From Roseiflexaceae bacterium (GTDB lineage Bacteria > Chloroflexota > Chloroflexia > Chloroflexales > Roseiflexaceae), in NCBI GenBank assembly GCA_947474225.1, contig CANJHS010000007.1, forward strand, positions 1 through 64,000: a stretch of 64,000 nucleotides of DNA, read 5' to 3'. A program made the position numbers and the translations under genes. This document shows, piece by piece, positions 45,111 to 55,009 of the stretch. Below the pieces are notes generated by a model. That model was given only the letters and a program-made list of their open reading frames with translations. It searched no databases and was not told where the DNA came from. Positions within the stretch are counted from its first letter, which is position 1. Every line of letters begins with the position of its first letter.

Positions 45111-46691
45111 ATGCAGCCATCCCGCAATCTCTTCCATATGCTCTGGTTTGCGCTGTTGGTTGCAGGCGGTTGTTTCTTCGTGCTGTGCATGACCGAGCCT
45201 TCCATTGGCCTGACCTGGGATGAACCTGCGTACATGCAAGCAGCACAGTCTTATCACGATTGGTTCCAACGAATACCGGCAGAGCGGCATCTGATGCTAA
45301 CGCAACCCCTCATCGATGCATACTGGACCGCCAATCACGAACACCCGCCGTTGGTCAAACTATGGTACGGACTGGTCGCGACACCACTCGTCGAGCAGTA
45401 TGGGGTGATCACGGCATATCGGTTCGCGGCAATGCTGATATCGACCGGACTCGTGACAGTCGTCGCTGTCAGTATGTTGCGTGCCGTTGGGATGTTGAGT
45501 GCATTGGCAAGCATTGCAGTGTTGCTGACGATGCCGCGGCTGTTCTTTCACCTGCATGTGGCTGCACTCGACGTTCCCGGTGCGTTTGCGTATATCGCCG
45601 GCGTGCTGGTCTTTTGGCATAGTCGCAACCGAGGCAGTGCATGGTTTGATGTACTTTTTGGCATTGTGTGGGGGTTGGGCATTGCCACCAAGATTAATGC
45701 TGCATTTGTCATTCCGACAATTGGCATCTGGTGGCTGCTAACTGACCGACGGATATTCCTCATCCGGCGCATTGCGGTTGGTGTGCTGATTGGATTACCG
45801 CTCTTTGTGCTCATTTGGCCGTGGGTGTGGGTCGATCCACTGGTCAGGAGCATCGACTACGTGCGTTGGATTACCGTCGATCACTGGCAGATCCCACAGT
45901 GGTTCTTGGGTGCGCTCTATCTTCCGCCGCCGTGGTACTTTGCGCCGACCATGCTCATAATGACGACTCCGGTCTTCTCGATAGTGGCGACAGCGGCAGT
46001 CCCGTTCATCGCACGTAATGAGCAAAAGCCCTACCTCACCATACTCGCCATTGCAGCTACCGTCCCACTTATTGCATTGATGTTCAGTACGACCGTGTAT
46101 GACAACGAGCGCTTGTTTCTGGCAACGTATCTGCTGTTGGCGATGCTGGTAGGGGTCAGTCTGACGCGGATTGCACAGTTGTTTTCACGTGGGGTAGTCC
46201 TTGATCGGCGCATTTGGGCGGGACTCGTCGGGATTGTCGTCCTCATCCCTGTCACGCAGAGCTATGTCTTGTGGCCGCATCTACTGTCCTATTACAGCAC
46301 ATCCATTGGGGCACTGCCCGGCGCACGTGCGCTGCAGATGGACCATACCTACTGGTCCGAGACCTACAACGAAGCCTTGACGTACCTCGATGCGCACGCA
46401 CCCGCCAATGCGACGATTTGGATCGAGCCGTGGAGCTATGATGTACCGCATACGTACCAAAAGGATGGCCGCATTCGTGCCGATCTCCGCTTCGTCAGCG
46501 ACGATGGTGCATCGGTATGGGGGATGCCCGTGACCCAAATGGCCGCCTACGAAGCAGATTATGTACTCGTCACCTATCGCTTCGCAAGTTGGACACCCGC
46601 CACCAGGGCACTGGTCAATGGGACGTCTCGACCGGTCTTTGTTATTCGCCGCGCAGGTGTGCCACTGGCTGCGGTATACCGCAATCCGTAG
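45111..46691 (+). CDS. integral membrane glycosyltransferase, GT39/ArnT-like (GT-C fold)
   Basis: 526 aa with about 10-12 hydrophobic helices. After the first helix comes GLTWDEPAY; the acidic Asp/Glu pair in the first extracytoplasmic loop is the catalytic metal/acceptor site of GT-C enzymes. Then HEHPPLVKL, and a soluble C-terminal domain of about 100 residues. Such enzymes move a sugar from a polyprenyl-phosphate carrier to lipid or protein outside the membrane. A related membrane protein is cut by the right edge of the window. Donor and acceptor unknown. Confidence 0.85.
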   Translation: MQPSRNLFHMLWFALLVAGGCFFVLCMTEPSIGLTWDEPAYMQAAQSYHDWFQRIPAERHLMLTQPLIDAYWTANHEHPPLVKLWYGLVATPLVEQYGVITAYRFAAMLISTGLVTVVAVSMLRAVGMLSALASIAVLLTMPRLFFHLHVAALDVPGAFAYIAGVLVFWHSRNRGSAWFDVLFGIVWGLGIATKINAAFVIPTIGIWWLLTDRRIFLIRRIAVGVLIGLPLFVLIWPWVWVDPLVRSIDYVRWITVDHWQIPQWFLGALYLPPPWYFAPTMLIMTTPVFSIVATAAVPFIARNEQKPYLTILAIAATVPLIALMFSTTVYDNERLFLATYLLLAMLVGVSLTRIAQLFSRGVVLDRRIWAGLVGIVVLIPVTQSYVLWPHLLSYYSTSIGALPGARALQMDHTYWSETYNEALTYLDAHAPANATIWIEPWSYDVPHTYQKDGRIRADLRFVSDDGASVWGMPVTQMAAYEADYVLVTYRFASWTPATRALVNGTSRPVFVIRRAGVPLAAVYRNP

Positions 46692-46838
46692 ATCTTTTTG
46701 ATCGTATATTTTCTTTCAGAGCGTTCGGCGACATGGTGCATATTGTGTATTTGAAAAATTCGATATACTAAGTAGTTGAAAATTTCAATCTATGCTGTGC
46801 GATGTCAAAACACTGCCATATCCCATCAGAAAGTTCAG

Positions 46839-47368
46839 ATGAAAATGCTACGCCTAGTCGTCCTGTTCTGTGTCGCCGCCCTGTTTGCGACGGCGTGTAC
46901 TGCTTCGGTGACGACGAATCAACCGACCGCCGACCAACCGACCGAGGAACCAACAGTTTCAGAACAAACTACTACCGAGGAAGCTGCTGCGCAAAGCGAC
47001 CCGTTTTATGCAGTCCTGGATGATGCAACCGCGAGCGAGACCTTCTAAAAGACCCGCTTGCGACCTACAACCTCCAGTTCGCGTACACGACCACAATGCC
47101 TGTCAAAGACGTGCTCGCGAGCATCGACCAACGCTACACCGAAGCGGGCTACACGGTGAGCGATTCGAGCGTGAGCGAGGTTGTCACGATCGCCATGGGG
47201 AGCGCCTTGGGGGCACATGCTGCGTCTGGCAGTGCCTACTACAAGAAGAAGGTCGGCGACAAAGAATACACGTGTTGGTCGATGGTATACAAAGGTCTCG
47301 AAGCGAGCGACACCAATTTGATGGGATCAACGGACGTCATTTTTGGTGTTGGGTGCAGTTCCTCGTAA
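46839..47368 (+). pseudogene. small lipoprotein gene disrupted by a frameshift
   Basis: Frame 1, from ATG 46839, gives a lipoprotein start (lipobox LFATAC) followed by a Thr/Glu-rich linker and stops at TAA 47046. Another frame continues from there to 47368 with a coherent 100-residue domain (VKDVLASIDQRYTEAGYTV, DKEYTCWSMVYKG). One inserted C after TTC 47043-47045 would join both as ETFLKDPLATY, so a single-base deletion is the simplest explanation (or an assembly error). There is no slippery heptamer. The whole would be a lipoprotein of about 176 residues. A terminator follows. Confidence 0.6.
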
Positions 47369-47822
47369 CGGCTGTGCCGCGCGGCCTACGTGCGCCGTTC
47401 ACGAGACAGCAATATAGTCCAGCAACACTGATGCAACGACACATCGCTTGTTGAAGCTCTCAGACAGACGCTGCATCGTCACAACGCCCATCACTCGATG
47501 GTGGGCGTTGTGATGTTTCCATCAGCGTGTCGGAGTGCACACTGCGCGAGGTCGCAGCTACCGCAATCGTACGTTTTTCTTTATCCAGGTACAGCCCCAC
47601 CGTGCAGGTTCATTTTCGTCAATATTTCACCAATTCATCGATGCTTTCATGATAAAAAAACACTTTAATTCATCAGTTGCAGAAAATATACATGTATTTT
47701 TACGAACAATGAATAATACTGTACCTACCTCGACAGTAAAGCACCTGAGGGTGACCTAGCGTATACCCAAGGCTACACAGTAGTAGTGGCATAATTCTCT
47801 GTGCCAACGACCCAACCCCATA
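47369..47822 (+). other. intergenic region with one terminator-like hairpin
   Basis: No supported gene. A hairpin lies at 47480-47512. The middle section (about 47640-47720) is clearly richer in A and T than its surroundings. Confidence 0.4.
47480..47512 (+). terminator. terminator-like hairpin
   Basis: CACAACGCCCATCA and TGGTGGGCGTTGTG around CTCGA, 14 base pairs with one G-T pair; the T run after it is weak. Downstream of the frameshifted lipoprotein gene. Confidence 0.55.
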
Positions 47823-48512
47823 GTGACATGTAATCTACACGACCCGATTCCAAAAGAATCCTGTTGCAAAGATTCCTCTCTGACCGGCGTGTACGCGCCG
47901 AAGCATGAAGCACCGCAAACCGAAGACGGCGCAACGCAGGCAGCAGCAATGTCTGAAGCTATCCCTGCTGCGCCAACAAAAGGTGCTGCTGGCGCTGTCG
48001 ACTCTACACCCGGTATGCCGAGGACGGTGCGCCTCGACGACGCGGTTGACCTCACCAAGGATCAGCTAATCACCGAGGGATTATCTTTGGCTGATGGGTG
48101 CACCTCGGTGTACTATACCGAACTAACCTTCGCCGACGCCCGGACCGAAATAGAGCAACCGTTCAGCGTGGCAGGCTACACCATTGACCCAACAGTGGTG
48201 GACGAAAAGGGGCTCTACAAAAGTACGTTGAGTCCGCCTGCATCTGCCGGCGTGCAGACCAAACGACGCATCGTGAATATCAAGCAGGAGAGTGACGCAG
48301 CCGGCGTTGCGATGTACGAGGACAAAGTACGTGTCATTATGACCTGTTACTACCTCCTACCCACCAACAACCCCCGCATCTCTGTGAGGTGCGGGGGTTT
48401 GCTTTGCCGACACGACGAATCGGGGAATTCGCGGAGGTCGCGCGGCTGCGGTTTTCTGTGCCCCTGCGGACGAATCGGGGCAGAACACCTGTCGGAACGC
48501 ATACATCCGTAG
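47823..48512 (+). pseudogene. small hypothetical protein gene, probably decayed
   Basis: An open frame of 229 codons from GTG 47823. The first 150 or so codons read as a plausible Ala/Thr/Glu-rich protein ending near VRVIMTCYYLL. The frame then runs straight through a terminator hairpin at 48369-48402, and the rest is Arg/Gly/Ser-rich shadow coding. There is no signal peptide or ribosome binding site at the start. The simplest view is a truncated gene that lost its start region and stop codon. It sits next to the frameshifted lipoprotein gene. Confidence 0.35.
48369..48402 (+). terminator. rho-independent terminator inside the preceding frame
   Basis: AACCCCCGCA and TGCGGGGGTT, a perfect 10-base stem, followed by TTTGCTTTG. 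Its place argues that translation of the gene at 47823 once ended before it. Confidence 0.65.
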
Positions 48513-48609
48513 ATAGGCGCGCTGCGGTCAGCGCCTTTTCCAAAAAATGACCTGCTGGTGCAACAATGAATCCCCTGCGTACGCAGAAGAACACTACATC
48601 ACCGGAGGA

Positions 48610-49689
48610 TTACCCTTTCCACCCAATCGTTATGTCGAATAACACATCGTCAGCAGACCCACTCCGGGTATACGGCAACGCCGATAGATTCACGCTACAG
48701 CCGACACCATAGAACTGCGTCGATGCATCTTGCCAGGCCTGATTGAAATCTGCCGACACGCCTGCTTTGGTGGGGACATAGCGCATGATGGTGTGTGTCT
48801 GGCGCTTGGCGTAGAGCCGCAGCAGGTGATCCGTCAGCGCTGCGACGCCAATGAGGGTGTGATGTGCCTCGGTATACTGCAGACCGATGCGCTGTGGAAC
48901 GGTACGCAAGAACGCACTGGCAGGGTGCTTTTTTTGGAGTGCTGTCGTGACGGCATCCTGGTAGCGCGTGCGGGCAGCGGGGTAGGCCGGCTCGCCGACC
49001 TCTGGCGTGATGCGGTGATCGCGTTGGATCTCTTCGTCGCTGAGCAGGTAGTAGCTATAGGCAGCATGGGTGGACGGCGCGTCGCTGTGCGGGCTGTCCC
49101 AGGTGACATCGACGTGGTACCAGGTCCCATCGAGGCAGATCATGTTCCAGCCGTGACGCACCTTGGTGACCATCGACTCACCGCTGACGATGCGCACCGG
49201 AATCCCCACTGCCTCGCAGAGGTAGGCATAGGCAGCAGCGTAGCCGGCACAGACCGTTTGACCGCTGGCAAAGCCATCGTAGGCGGTCGATTTGGTGCGA
49301 GTCTGATCATAGCGGAAGTGCTGGACAATCCAATCATGGAGGACCAACGCTTGTTCGTGCGTACTCATCATCGGGGTAATCTGCTCGGCGATGATCCGCT
49401 GGACGTGCTCATGCACCAGAGCCAGCTGCGCAGCGGTATCACGATAGGTAATCGTGAGGCCAATCGTGAACGTCGTGCCGCGTTGGCTGCGTTCGACGAG
49501 GATCGACTCGACGGCACTGCGCTCGACGTCACGCACGCCATTGAGCAGTGCACCCTGCAAATCAGGCAGGTTGAAGACGTTTTTTGCACCGTCGAATTGC
49601 CAACTCCCCACATCAATCCGCTGGCTGACGTGCAGATCCACCTGGGATTGCAGCTCGGCGAGCGAATGCACGACGGTTTTGCGCGTCAT
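48610..49689 (-). CDS. transglutaminase-like domain protein
   Basis: 359 aa. Seen: VCAGYAAAYAYLCEAVG with the catalytic Cys, then HGWNMICLDGTWYHVDVTWD with the catalytic His and Asp. This is the transglutaminase-like (PF01841) fold in its YhgE/Kre-type variant. Members act as cysteine proteases, peptidases or amidases. No signal peptide, so cytoplasmic unless exported otherwise. It overlaps the M48 gene upstream by four bases (ATGA), so the two are translationally coupled. Confidence 0.85.
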   Translation of the reverse strand: MTRKTVVHSLAELQSQVDLHVSQRIDVGSWQFDGAKNVFNLPDLQGALLNGVRDVERSAVESILVERSQRGTTFTIGLTITYRDTAAQLALVHEHVQRIIAEQITPMMSTHEQALVLHDWIVQHFRYDQTRTKSTAYDGFASGQTVCAGYAAAYAYLCEAVGIPVRIVSGESMVTKVRHGWNMICLDGTWYHVDVTWDSPHSDAPSTHAAYSYYLLSDEEIQRDHRITPEVGEPAYPAARTRYQDAVTTALQKKHPASAFLRTVPQRIGLQYTEAHHTLIGVAALTDHLLRLYAKRQTHTIMRYVPTKAGVSADFNQAWQDASTQFYGVGCSVNLSALPYTRSGSADDVLFDITIGWKG

Positions 49690-50933
49690 GATACGGACAA
49701 TCGACGAATATGGGCGACCCGCTCGCTGGCCGGTGGGTGACTGTAGTGCCAGGCGGCATAGAGTGGGTCGGGGGTCAGGGTGCCGGCGTTTTCACGATAA
49801 ATAGCGACCAGCGCTCCGGCCATGGCATCGACACTGGTGTGTGCAACGGCGTAGGCATCGGCTTCGAACTCGTGGCGGCGCGACCACCAGGCCTGGAGTG
49901 GATCGAGCATGAAGGTACAGGCTGGCAAGCAGACAATCGCCAAGATGAGGGCGACTGCCGTACTGGGAGTCTGCACCCCTAGGCCAGTGTAGAGCCATGG
50001 TTGCGCGATGAGCCACCCCAACGCAGCAAAAGCAATCAACGAAAGCACCGCCATCGCGCCTACCATTTTGGGAATGTGGTGCTTTTTGTCGTGCCCTAAT
50101 TCGTGCGCGAGGACGGCTTCGATTTGGGGTCCGGTCAGTTGGGTCAGCAATGTGTCGAAAAAAACGATGCGTTTGACGGGGCCGATGCCGGTGAAGTAGG
50201 CGTTGCCGTGCCCGCTCCGCTTGGATGCGTCCATGACAAACAACCCGGCACTCGCAAAGCCGGTGCGCTGCAGTAACCCCTCGATGCGGGCGACCAATTC
50301 GGGATCGCTGAGGGGAGAAAAGCGGTTGAAGAGTGGGGCAATATACGTCGGATAAATCCAAATGGCCAACAGCTGAATGGCATTGAGGAGCACCCATGCA
50401 TACAGCCACCAGCGTTCGCCCATAGCCTCCATGACCCACAAAAACGCTGCGATGAGTGGGCCACCAATCAGGATTGTCAACACCGTCGAGGTCAGTAGAT
50501 CAGTCAGAAAGATACGCGGTGTGGTTTTGTTAAAGCCAAAGCGCACTTCGGTCACAAACGTGCGATACAACGAAAGCGGGATTCCCAGCACCGATGAAAG
50601 CAACAGGAAGGCCAAAAAGACACAAACCCCGGTCAAGAGTGGGGAAAGATTGAGGGTGAGCCCCCACTGCGACAACGCGTCAATGCCACCACCGAGCGTC
50701 CAGCCCAGCGTCAGTACGGCACCCAAGAGCACGTCAACCCGCTCGAGGCGGCTCTTGGCGTTGCTATAGGCGGCCGCATGTTGGTGGGTCGCGAGCTCGA
50801 TAACCGTGGCGAAATCAGCAGGGACCGCATCACGATGCTGGGCAACGTAGCGCGTTTGGCGGAGCGACAACCACATCAATACTATGGTGCCGATACTCAG
50901 CAAGGAAAGAAAAAGAATCGTTGTAATGGGCAT
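49686..50933 (-). CDS. M48-family zinc metalloprotease (Ste24/CaaX-type)
   Basis: 415 aa, about seven membrane helices. The zinc motif is HELGH at about 275-279, within EAVLAHELGHDKKHH. A late EFEADAYA supplies the third ligand Glu. Near the N-terminus the Ste24-type FVTEVRFGFNKTTPRIFL segment is clear. Members cleave membrane or prenylated proteins. Likely works with the coupled transglutaminase-like protein downstream. SD sequence GAGGCCCC is weak. Confidence 0.9.
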   Translation of the reverse strand: MPITTILFLSLLSIGTIVLMWLSLRQTRYVAQHRDAVPADFATVIELATHQHAAAYSNAKSRLERVDVLLGAVLTLGWTLGGGIDALSQWGLTLNLSPLLTGVCVFLAFLLLSSVLGIPLSLYRTFVTEVRFGFNKTTPRIFLTDLLTSTVLTILIGGPLIAAFLWVMEAMGERWWLYAWVLLNAIQLLAIWIYPTYIAPLFNRFSPLSDPELVARIEGLLQRTGFASAGLFVMDASKRSGHGNAYFTGIGPVKRIVFFDTLLTQLTGPQIEAVLAHELGHDKKHHIPKMVGAMAVLSLIAFAALGWLIAQPWLYTGLGVQTPSTAVALILAIVCLPACTFMLDPLQAWWSRRHEFEADAYAVAHTSVDAMAGALVAIYRENAGTLTPDPLYAAWHYSHPPASERVAHIRRLSVS

Positions 50934-51027
50934 GGGGCCTCCTCTTCGTTGGATTCATTTTCGCACAGTTCGATTCTCGACAGGTGGGATTTCTGTCATA
51001 CTAGTGCCACACATGCAAGGAAAAATC

Positions 51028-52191
51028 ATGCAACAGACGATGACCGACCCGTTGGGGTTGCGCGCTGAGTTCCCCATCACGCAGACCTGGAACTACTTGA
51101 ACTGCGCAGCAATTGCACCATTGAGTCATGCAGCCCGCAATGCGGGCATTGCCTTCATGGATGAGCGCATGTATGAACCATGGCCGGACCCAGCCCCGAT
51201 GGGGTTGATCCGGCTGCGGCAACGCAAGGACCGTGTGCGGGCAGCGTTTGCCAAACTCATCGGCGCGCAACCCGGCGAAATTGGCCTTGTTGAATCAACC
51301 AGTGCCGGCGAAAACATCGTGGCCCGGGCACTCGACCTCAAACCGGGCGACGAAATCGTCGTCGACGCTCTGCACTTCGAGTCGAGCTACCTGCTGTATC
51401 GGCAGTTGGAGCAGAGCCATGGCATCGTGCTACGTGTGGTGCCTGCGACGAACGGAACGATTGACCCCGAAGACATTGCCGCAGTGTGTGGCAAGCGGAC
51501 GCGCTTAGTCTCTCTTTCGTGGGTGTCGAACCGCAATGGATTCCGCCACGACGTTGCACAGATAGCTGCCATCGCCCATGCGCACGGTGCGTATTGCTAC
51601 GTCGATGCGATTCAGGCGGTGGGGACTTTCGTAATGGACGTGGCGGCTGCTGACATCGATTTCTTGGGGTGCGGGAGCTATAAGTGGTTGTATGCCAACT
51701 TTGGCGTGTCGTTTTTGTATGTGAAAAACAACCTGCTCGATCGGATACCGTCGGATCGCTTTGGGCATACCCATGTGGCATCGGCGACTGACGATCTGCA
51801 GTTTACGGTCAAAAGCGACGCCAGCAAGTACGAATACGCGGCGATAGCGCATACATCTGTTGCGCAGCTCGAAGGCGCATTGAGCTTGTTTGAACGGGTG
51901 GGCATGGCAACCATCGAACGGCACGGGCTGGCGTTGGCACAACGGCTGTGGACGGGGCTCGAAGCAGCTGGCTGTGACATGTTCACGCCGCCACACACCC
52001 AATCGGCGATTGTGTCGATCTACACCCACGAGAAAACTGCAGCCATCGAAGCGGCACTCAAGCAACACAAGATAGCGGCGTTGTTCCGCGAAAACAATAC
52101 ATCATTGCGATTGGGCTGTGCGATGTTTAATACCGAGGCCGAAATTGATCAGTGTGTCGCGGTTGTACGTGGAGCAATAACGGGAAAATGA
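51028..52191 (+). CDS. class-V aminotransferase-fold PLP enzyme
   Basis: 387 aa from ATG 51028, with AAGGAAAAATC upstream; an in-frame ATG at 51013 is possible. Seen: LNCAAIAPLS at the N-terminus, VDAIQAVGTF with the Asp contacting the pyridine nitrogen, and the Schiff-base Lys in CGSYKWLYAN (about K220). The family includes isopenicillin N epimerase-like and cysteine desulfurase-like enzymes; desulfurase seems unlikely because no matching active-site Cys loop is visible. Substrate unknown. Confidence 0.88.
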   Translation: MQQTMTDPLGLRAEFPITQTWNYLNCAAIAPLSHAARNAGIAFMDERMYEPWPDPAPMGLIRLRQRKDRVRAAFAKLIGAQPGEIGLVESTSAGENIVARALDLKPGDEIVVDALHFESSYLLYRQLEQSHGIVLRVVPATNGTIDPEDIAAVCGKRTRLVSLSWVSNRNGFRHDVAQIAAIAHAHGAYCYVDAIQAVGTFVMDVAAADIDFLGCGSYKWLYANFGVSFLYVKNNLLDRIPSDRFGHTHVASATDDLQFTVKSDASKYEYAAIAHTSVAQLEGALSLFERVGMATIERHGLALAQRLWTGLEAAGCDMFTPPHTQSAIVSIYTHEKTAAIEAALKQHKIAALFRENNTSLRLGCAMFNTEAEIDQCVAVVRGAITGK

Positions 52192-52307
52192 TGAATTATG
52201 ATTTTCATAACTGGCAGCCGAGTGTGTACGGGGCACGGTCACGCAGAGCCGCTGAGCAGCTGAGTCGTGTTTTCTGCACGTACGGCATTTGCGTGGTCAA
52301 TTGTGAC

Positions 52308-52336
52308 TTGTGCCTGCTACCTTTCTCGATTAAGAT
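52308..52336 (+). promoter_or_regulatory. promoter of the ABC-2 ATPase gene
   Basis: TTGTGC (52308-52313), 17 bases, TAAGAT (52331-52336). The start codon is 52 bases further. The leader contains three copies of TACCTAAT-like TGATACCTA words. Confidence 0.5.
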
Positions 52337-52388
52337 ACCAGATCACTGATACCTATTCATTGATACCTAATACCTCCCAAAGGACATT

Positions 52389-53357
52389 ATGTCGCCCATC
52401 ATTCATGTCGAACAGTTGCGCAAGTACTATGACGTCCCCATCCGGGATGCAGGGTTTGTGCAAGCGGTCAAGAGCCTCGTCAATCGGCAGTACAACACAG
52501 TCAAAGCAGTCGACGGGGTCAGCTTCGAAATCGAGCCAGGCGAGGTGATTGGCTTCCTCGGGCCCAACGGTGCCGGCAAGACAACTACGCTCAAAATGCT
52601 TTCGGGGTTGTTACACCCCACCAGTGGGAGCTGCACCGTCCTCGGCTACACGCCGTTTGAACGCGACTACGCCTATCTGCGCCAGATGACGCTGGTCATG
52701 GGGCAGCGCAACAACCTCCTCTGGGACCTGCCGGCCGGCGATACCTTTGAGCTGGCGCGTACCATCTACGGCTTCGGCGACAGCGACTACCAGCGCAACA
52801 AAGATGCGTTGATCGAGTTACTCGGGCTCGCACCGTTGATGACCAAACCGGTGCGCAACTTGTCGCTGGGCGAGCGGATGAAGACCGAATTCGCATTGTC
52901 GTTGATGCACAAGCCGCAGGTACTGTTCCTCGACGAACCAACTATCGGCCTCGATATCACCGCCCAGAAGCACATCCGCCAGTTCATCGGCGAGTACAAC
53001 CAGCGCTACGGCGCGACGGTGCTGCTCACCAGCCACTACATGGCCGATGTCGAGGCGCTTTGCAAACGGATTGTGATGATTAACCACGGTGTGGTGGTTT
53101 TTGATGGCGCACTGGCAGAGCTGGTCAATCGCTATGCACCATCGCGCACCATCACAGTGCAGACAACGGCAACGCGCGCCGATTTGGCGCTCCATGGCGA
53201 AGTCACCCATGACGACGACGGCACGATAACCATTAAGGTCGCCAAAGCCGATGTCCCACGGGTAACTGCGGCGATTTTGGCAGCACACGAGGTGACGGAT
53301 ATCAGCATCAACGAACCGCCCATCGAAGACGTCATTGCGCAAGTCTATGGGCGCTGA
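52389..53357 (+). CDS. ABC-2 type exporter ATP-binding protein
   Basis: 322 aa. Seen: Walker A GPNGAGKTTTLK (about 57-68), Q-loop VMGQRNN, signature LSLGERMKTE, Walker B VLFLDEPTIGLD and H-loop TSHYMAD. This is the COG4586 type ATPase that works with the COG4587/COG3694 permeases. Two such permeases begin at 54203 and 55010, but a gene on the other strand lies in between. SD sequence AAAGGAC is present. Its 3' end overlaps the convergent isomerase gene by 13 bases. Confidence 0.92.
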   Translation: MSPIIHVEQLRKYYDVPIRDAGFVQAVKSLVNRQYNTVKAVDGVSFEIEPGEVIGFLGPNGAGKTTTLKMLSGLLHPTSGSCTVLGYTPFERDYAYLRQMTLVMGQRNNLLWDLPAGDTFELARTIYGFGDSDYQRNKDALIELLGLAPLMTKPVRNLSLGERMKTEFALSLMHKPQVLFLDEPTIGLDITAQKHIRQFIGEYNQRYGATVLLTSHYMADVEALCKRIVMINHGVVVFDGALAELVNRYAPSRTITVQTTATRADLALHGEVTHDDDGTITIKVAKADVPRVTAAILAAHEVTDISINEPPIEDVIAQVYGR

Positions 53358-54136
53358 GCGGCATCCCAGGCAGCGCGAATGGTTGTGACGGCACGGGCCG
53401 TCTCACCCTTGAGGTCTGCACCCATGCGTGCTTCGATGGCAATCGCGCTGCGGTAGCGCATGTGGGCGAGGGCAGCAAAGTAGGTCGAAAAATCATCGCC
53501 GGCGATCCCCGGGGCGGTCCGCTCGGCCCGTTCAGCGATGTGGGCGTGGCGAATCATCGCGGCGTACGTCGTGATTTCGCTGGCTGGCTCGTCCTCGCGG
53601 AGCATGTGATAGATGTCGGTGAGGAGCTGTACCGCAGGATGGGCAACTGTTTTGACGATAGCTGCACCTTCCGCGAGGCTGTTGATATAGTTGCATTCGC
53701 CGCGATTGAGTGCTTCGACGACGATGGTGACGCCGTGATTCTCGGCGAGTGGGGCGTAGTGTCGCAACAGTTCGCTAAACTGCTCGTCGGCAGCAGACAC
53801 ACTCCAGCCCGCAGGAACTTGGCGCGACGCGCCACTGCCGATGACCATGGTGCGGATGCCGACCTGTTGGGCACGGGCAAAGGCAACGGCGCCGTAGTGC
53901 ATCAGCCCATCCCAGTCGACGTCTGGGCCGACACACTTGAGGTCACCCGGCAAGAACGCGTTGGCGGCGATAATCGGCAGCGGTGATGCCTTGGCTGCGG
54001 CGAGCTGCGGCGCAAATGCAGCAGCGTTCTGGCGTGGGACAAGCAAGCGCTGGATGTTTTCTTCGATGAAGTCGATGCCCGTGTCGGCGACGATTGATGC
54101 GTTGGCGATCTCGGTACATAGTCCGATGCGAATCAT
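53345..54136 (-). CDS. sugar phosphate isomerase/epimerase-like TIM-barrel protein
   Basis: 263 aa from ATG 54136 with CAGGAGCACC upstream; the in-frame region further upstream is a shadow of the permease gene. Begins MIRIGLCTEIANASIV. Motifs ENHGVTIVVEALNRGECN and LLTDIYHMLRED provide the acidic residues and His that bind the metal in xylose-isomerase-like barrels; HIAERAERTAPG follows. The family contains hydroxypyruvate isomerase and inosose or 3-keto sugar isomerases. Substrate unknown. It separates the ABC-2 ATPase and permease genes. Confidence 0.87.
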   Translation of the reverse strand: MIRIGLCTEIANASIVADTGIDFIEENIQRLLVPRQNAAAFAPQLAAAKASPLPIIAANAFLPGDLKCVGPDVDWDGLMHYGAVAFARAQQVGIRTMVIGSGASRQVPAGWSVSAADEQFSELLRHYAPLAENHGVTIVVEALNRGECNYINSLAEGAAIVKTVAHPAVQLLTDIYHMLREDEPASEITTYAAMIRHAHIAERAERTAPGIAGDDFSTYFAALAHMRYRSAIAIEARMGADLKGETARAVTTIRAAWDAAQRP

Positions 54137-54202
54137 GGTGGTGCTCCTGTGTGGTGATGCTGTATTGTACGGCAGCCAGACGGATCGAGATAGAGGGATG
54201 CT

Positions 54203-55006
54203 ATGCGACTTTTGTGGGATATCTATCGCAAAATGGTAATGACCTCGGCGCTCCAGATGCTCCAATATCGGCTGGGGAATCTGTTTTCGCTGCTCGGCAT
54301 GGTCTTTGAACCGATGATCTATCTGGTGATGTGGTCGGCATTGGCCAACGAAAACGGTGGCTCCATCGCCGGCTATACCGCCGGCAACTTGGCAGCGTAC
54401 TACATCGCCTGGACTCTGGTCCGGCAGTGGAACATCGCCTTGGCCCCGTTCGGGTTCGAACAACGTGTCCGCGAGGGCGGGTTGACGCCGGTATTGCTCC
54501 GGCCGCTGCACCCGTTCCACTACGACATGGCGGGCTTTATTGCCCTGCGCATCGTCGGTACGCTGTACTGGATCCCCATTGGTGTGGCCTTGTGGTGGTT
54601 GTTCAGCCCGGTCTACCCGGGTGGCTGGCTGACGCTGGTGATTTTTGCGGTAAGTTTGGTATTGAGCTTTTTGATGCGCTTTGTCTTGGTCTATGCGCTG
54701 GGCATGGTGTCGTTTTGGACGACCCGGGTGAGTGCAATTTTCAACTTGTACTTCGCGGTCGAGACGATTTTGTCGGGACGATTGGTCCCACAGGCGTTGC
54801 TGCCGGAGTGGGCGCAACGGATCGCGAACGTGTTGCCGTTCCGCTGGAGCTTTGGGTTCCCCATCGAGGTGATTATTGGCAAACTGACCCTGCCCGAGAT
54901 GGTGCTCGGGCTGGGCATCCAACTCGGTTGGTTGGCGGTCGCGACGGTGTTGTTTGTGGTGGGATGGAATGCAGGAATCAAGCGCTATAGTGCGGTAGGA
55001 GCGTAA
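54203..55006 (+). CDS. ABC-2 family permease subunit 1
   Basis: 267 aa with about six membrane helices, among them LVIFAVSLVLSFLMRFVLV and VLFVVGWNAGI. Starts RLLWDIYRKMVMTSALQMLQYR, typical of the COG4587-type permeases. It pairs with the next gene, three bases downstream, and with the ATPase at 52389. Substrate of this export system unknown. Confidence 0.88.
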   Translation: MRLLWDIYRKMVMTSALQMLQYRLGNLFSLLGMVFEPMIYLVMWSALANENGGSIAGYTAGNLAAYYIAWTLVRQWNIALAPFGFEQRVREGGLTPVLLRPLHPFHYDMAGFIALRIVGTLYWIPIGVALWWLFSPVYPGGWLTLVIFAVSLVLSFLMRFVLVYALGMVSFWTTRVSAIFNLYFAVETILSGRLVPQALLPEWAQRIANVLPFRWSFGFPIEVIIGKLTLPEMVLGLGIQLGWLAVATVLFVVGWNAGIKRYSAVGA

Positions 55007-55009
55007 CAG

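Noticed and set aside
47030-47060. programmed -1 frameshift in the split lipoprotein gene
   Set aside because: No slippery heptamer before the TAA and no downstream stem or pseudoknot seen; one-base deletion fits better.
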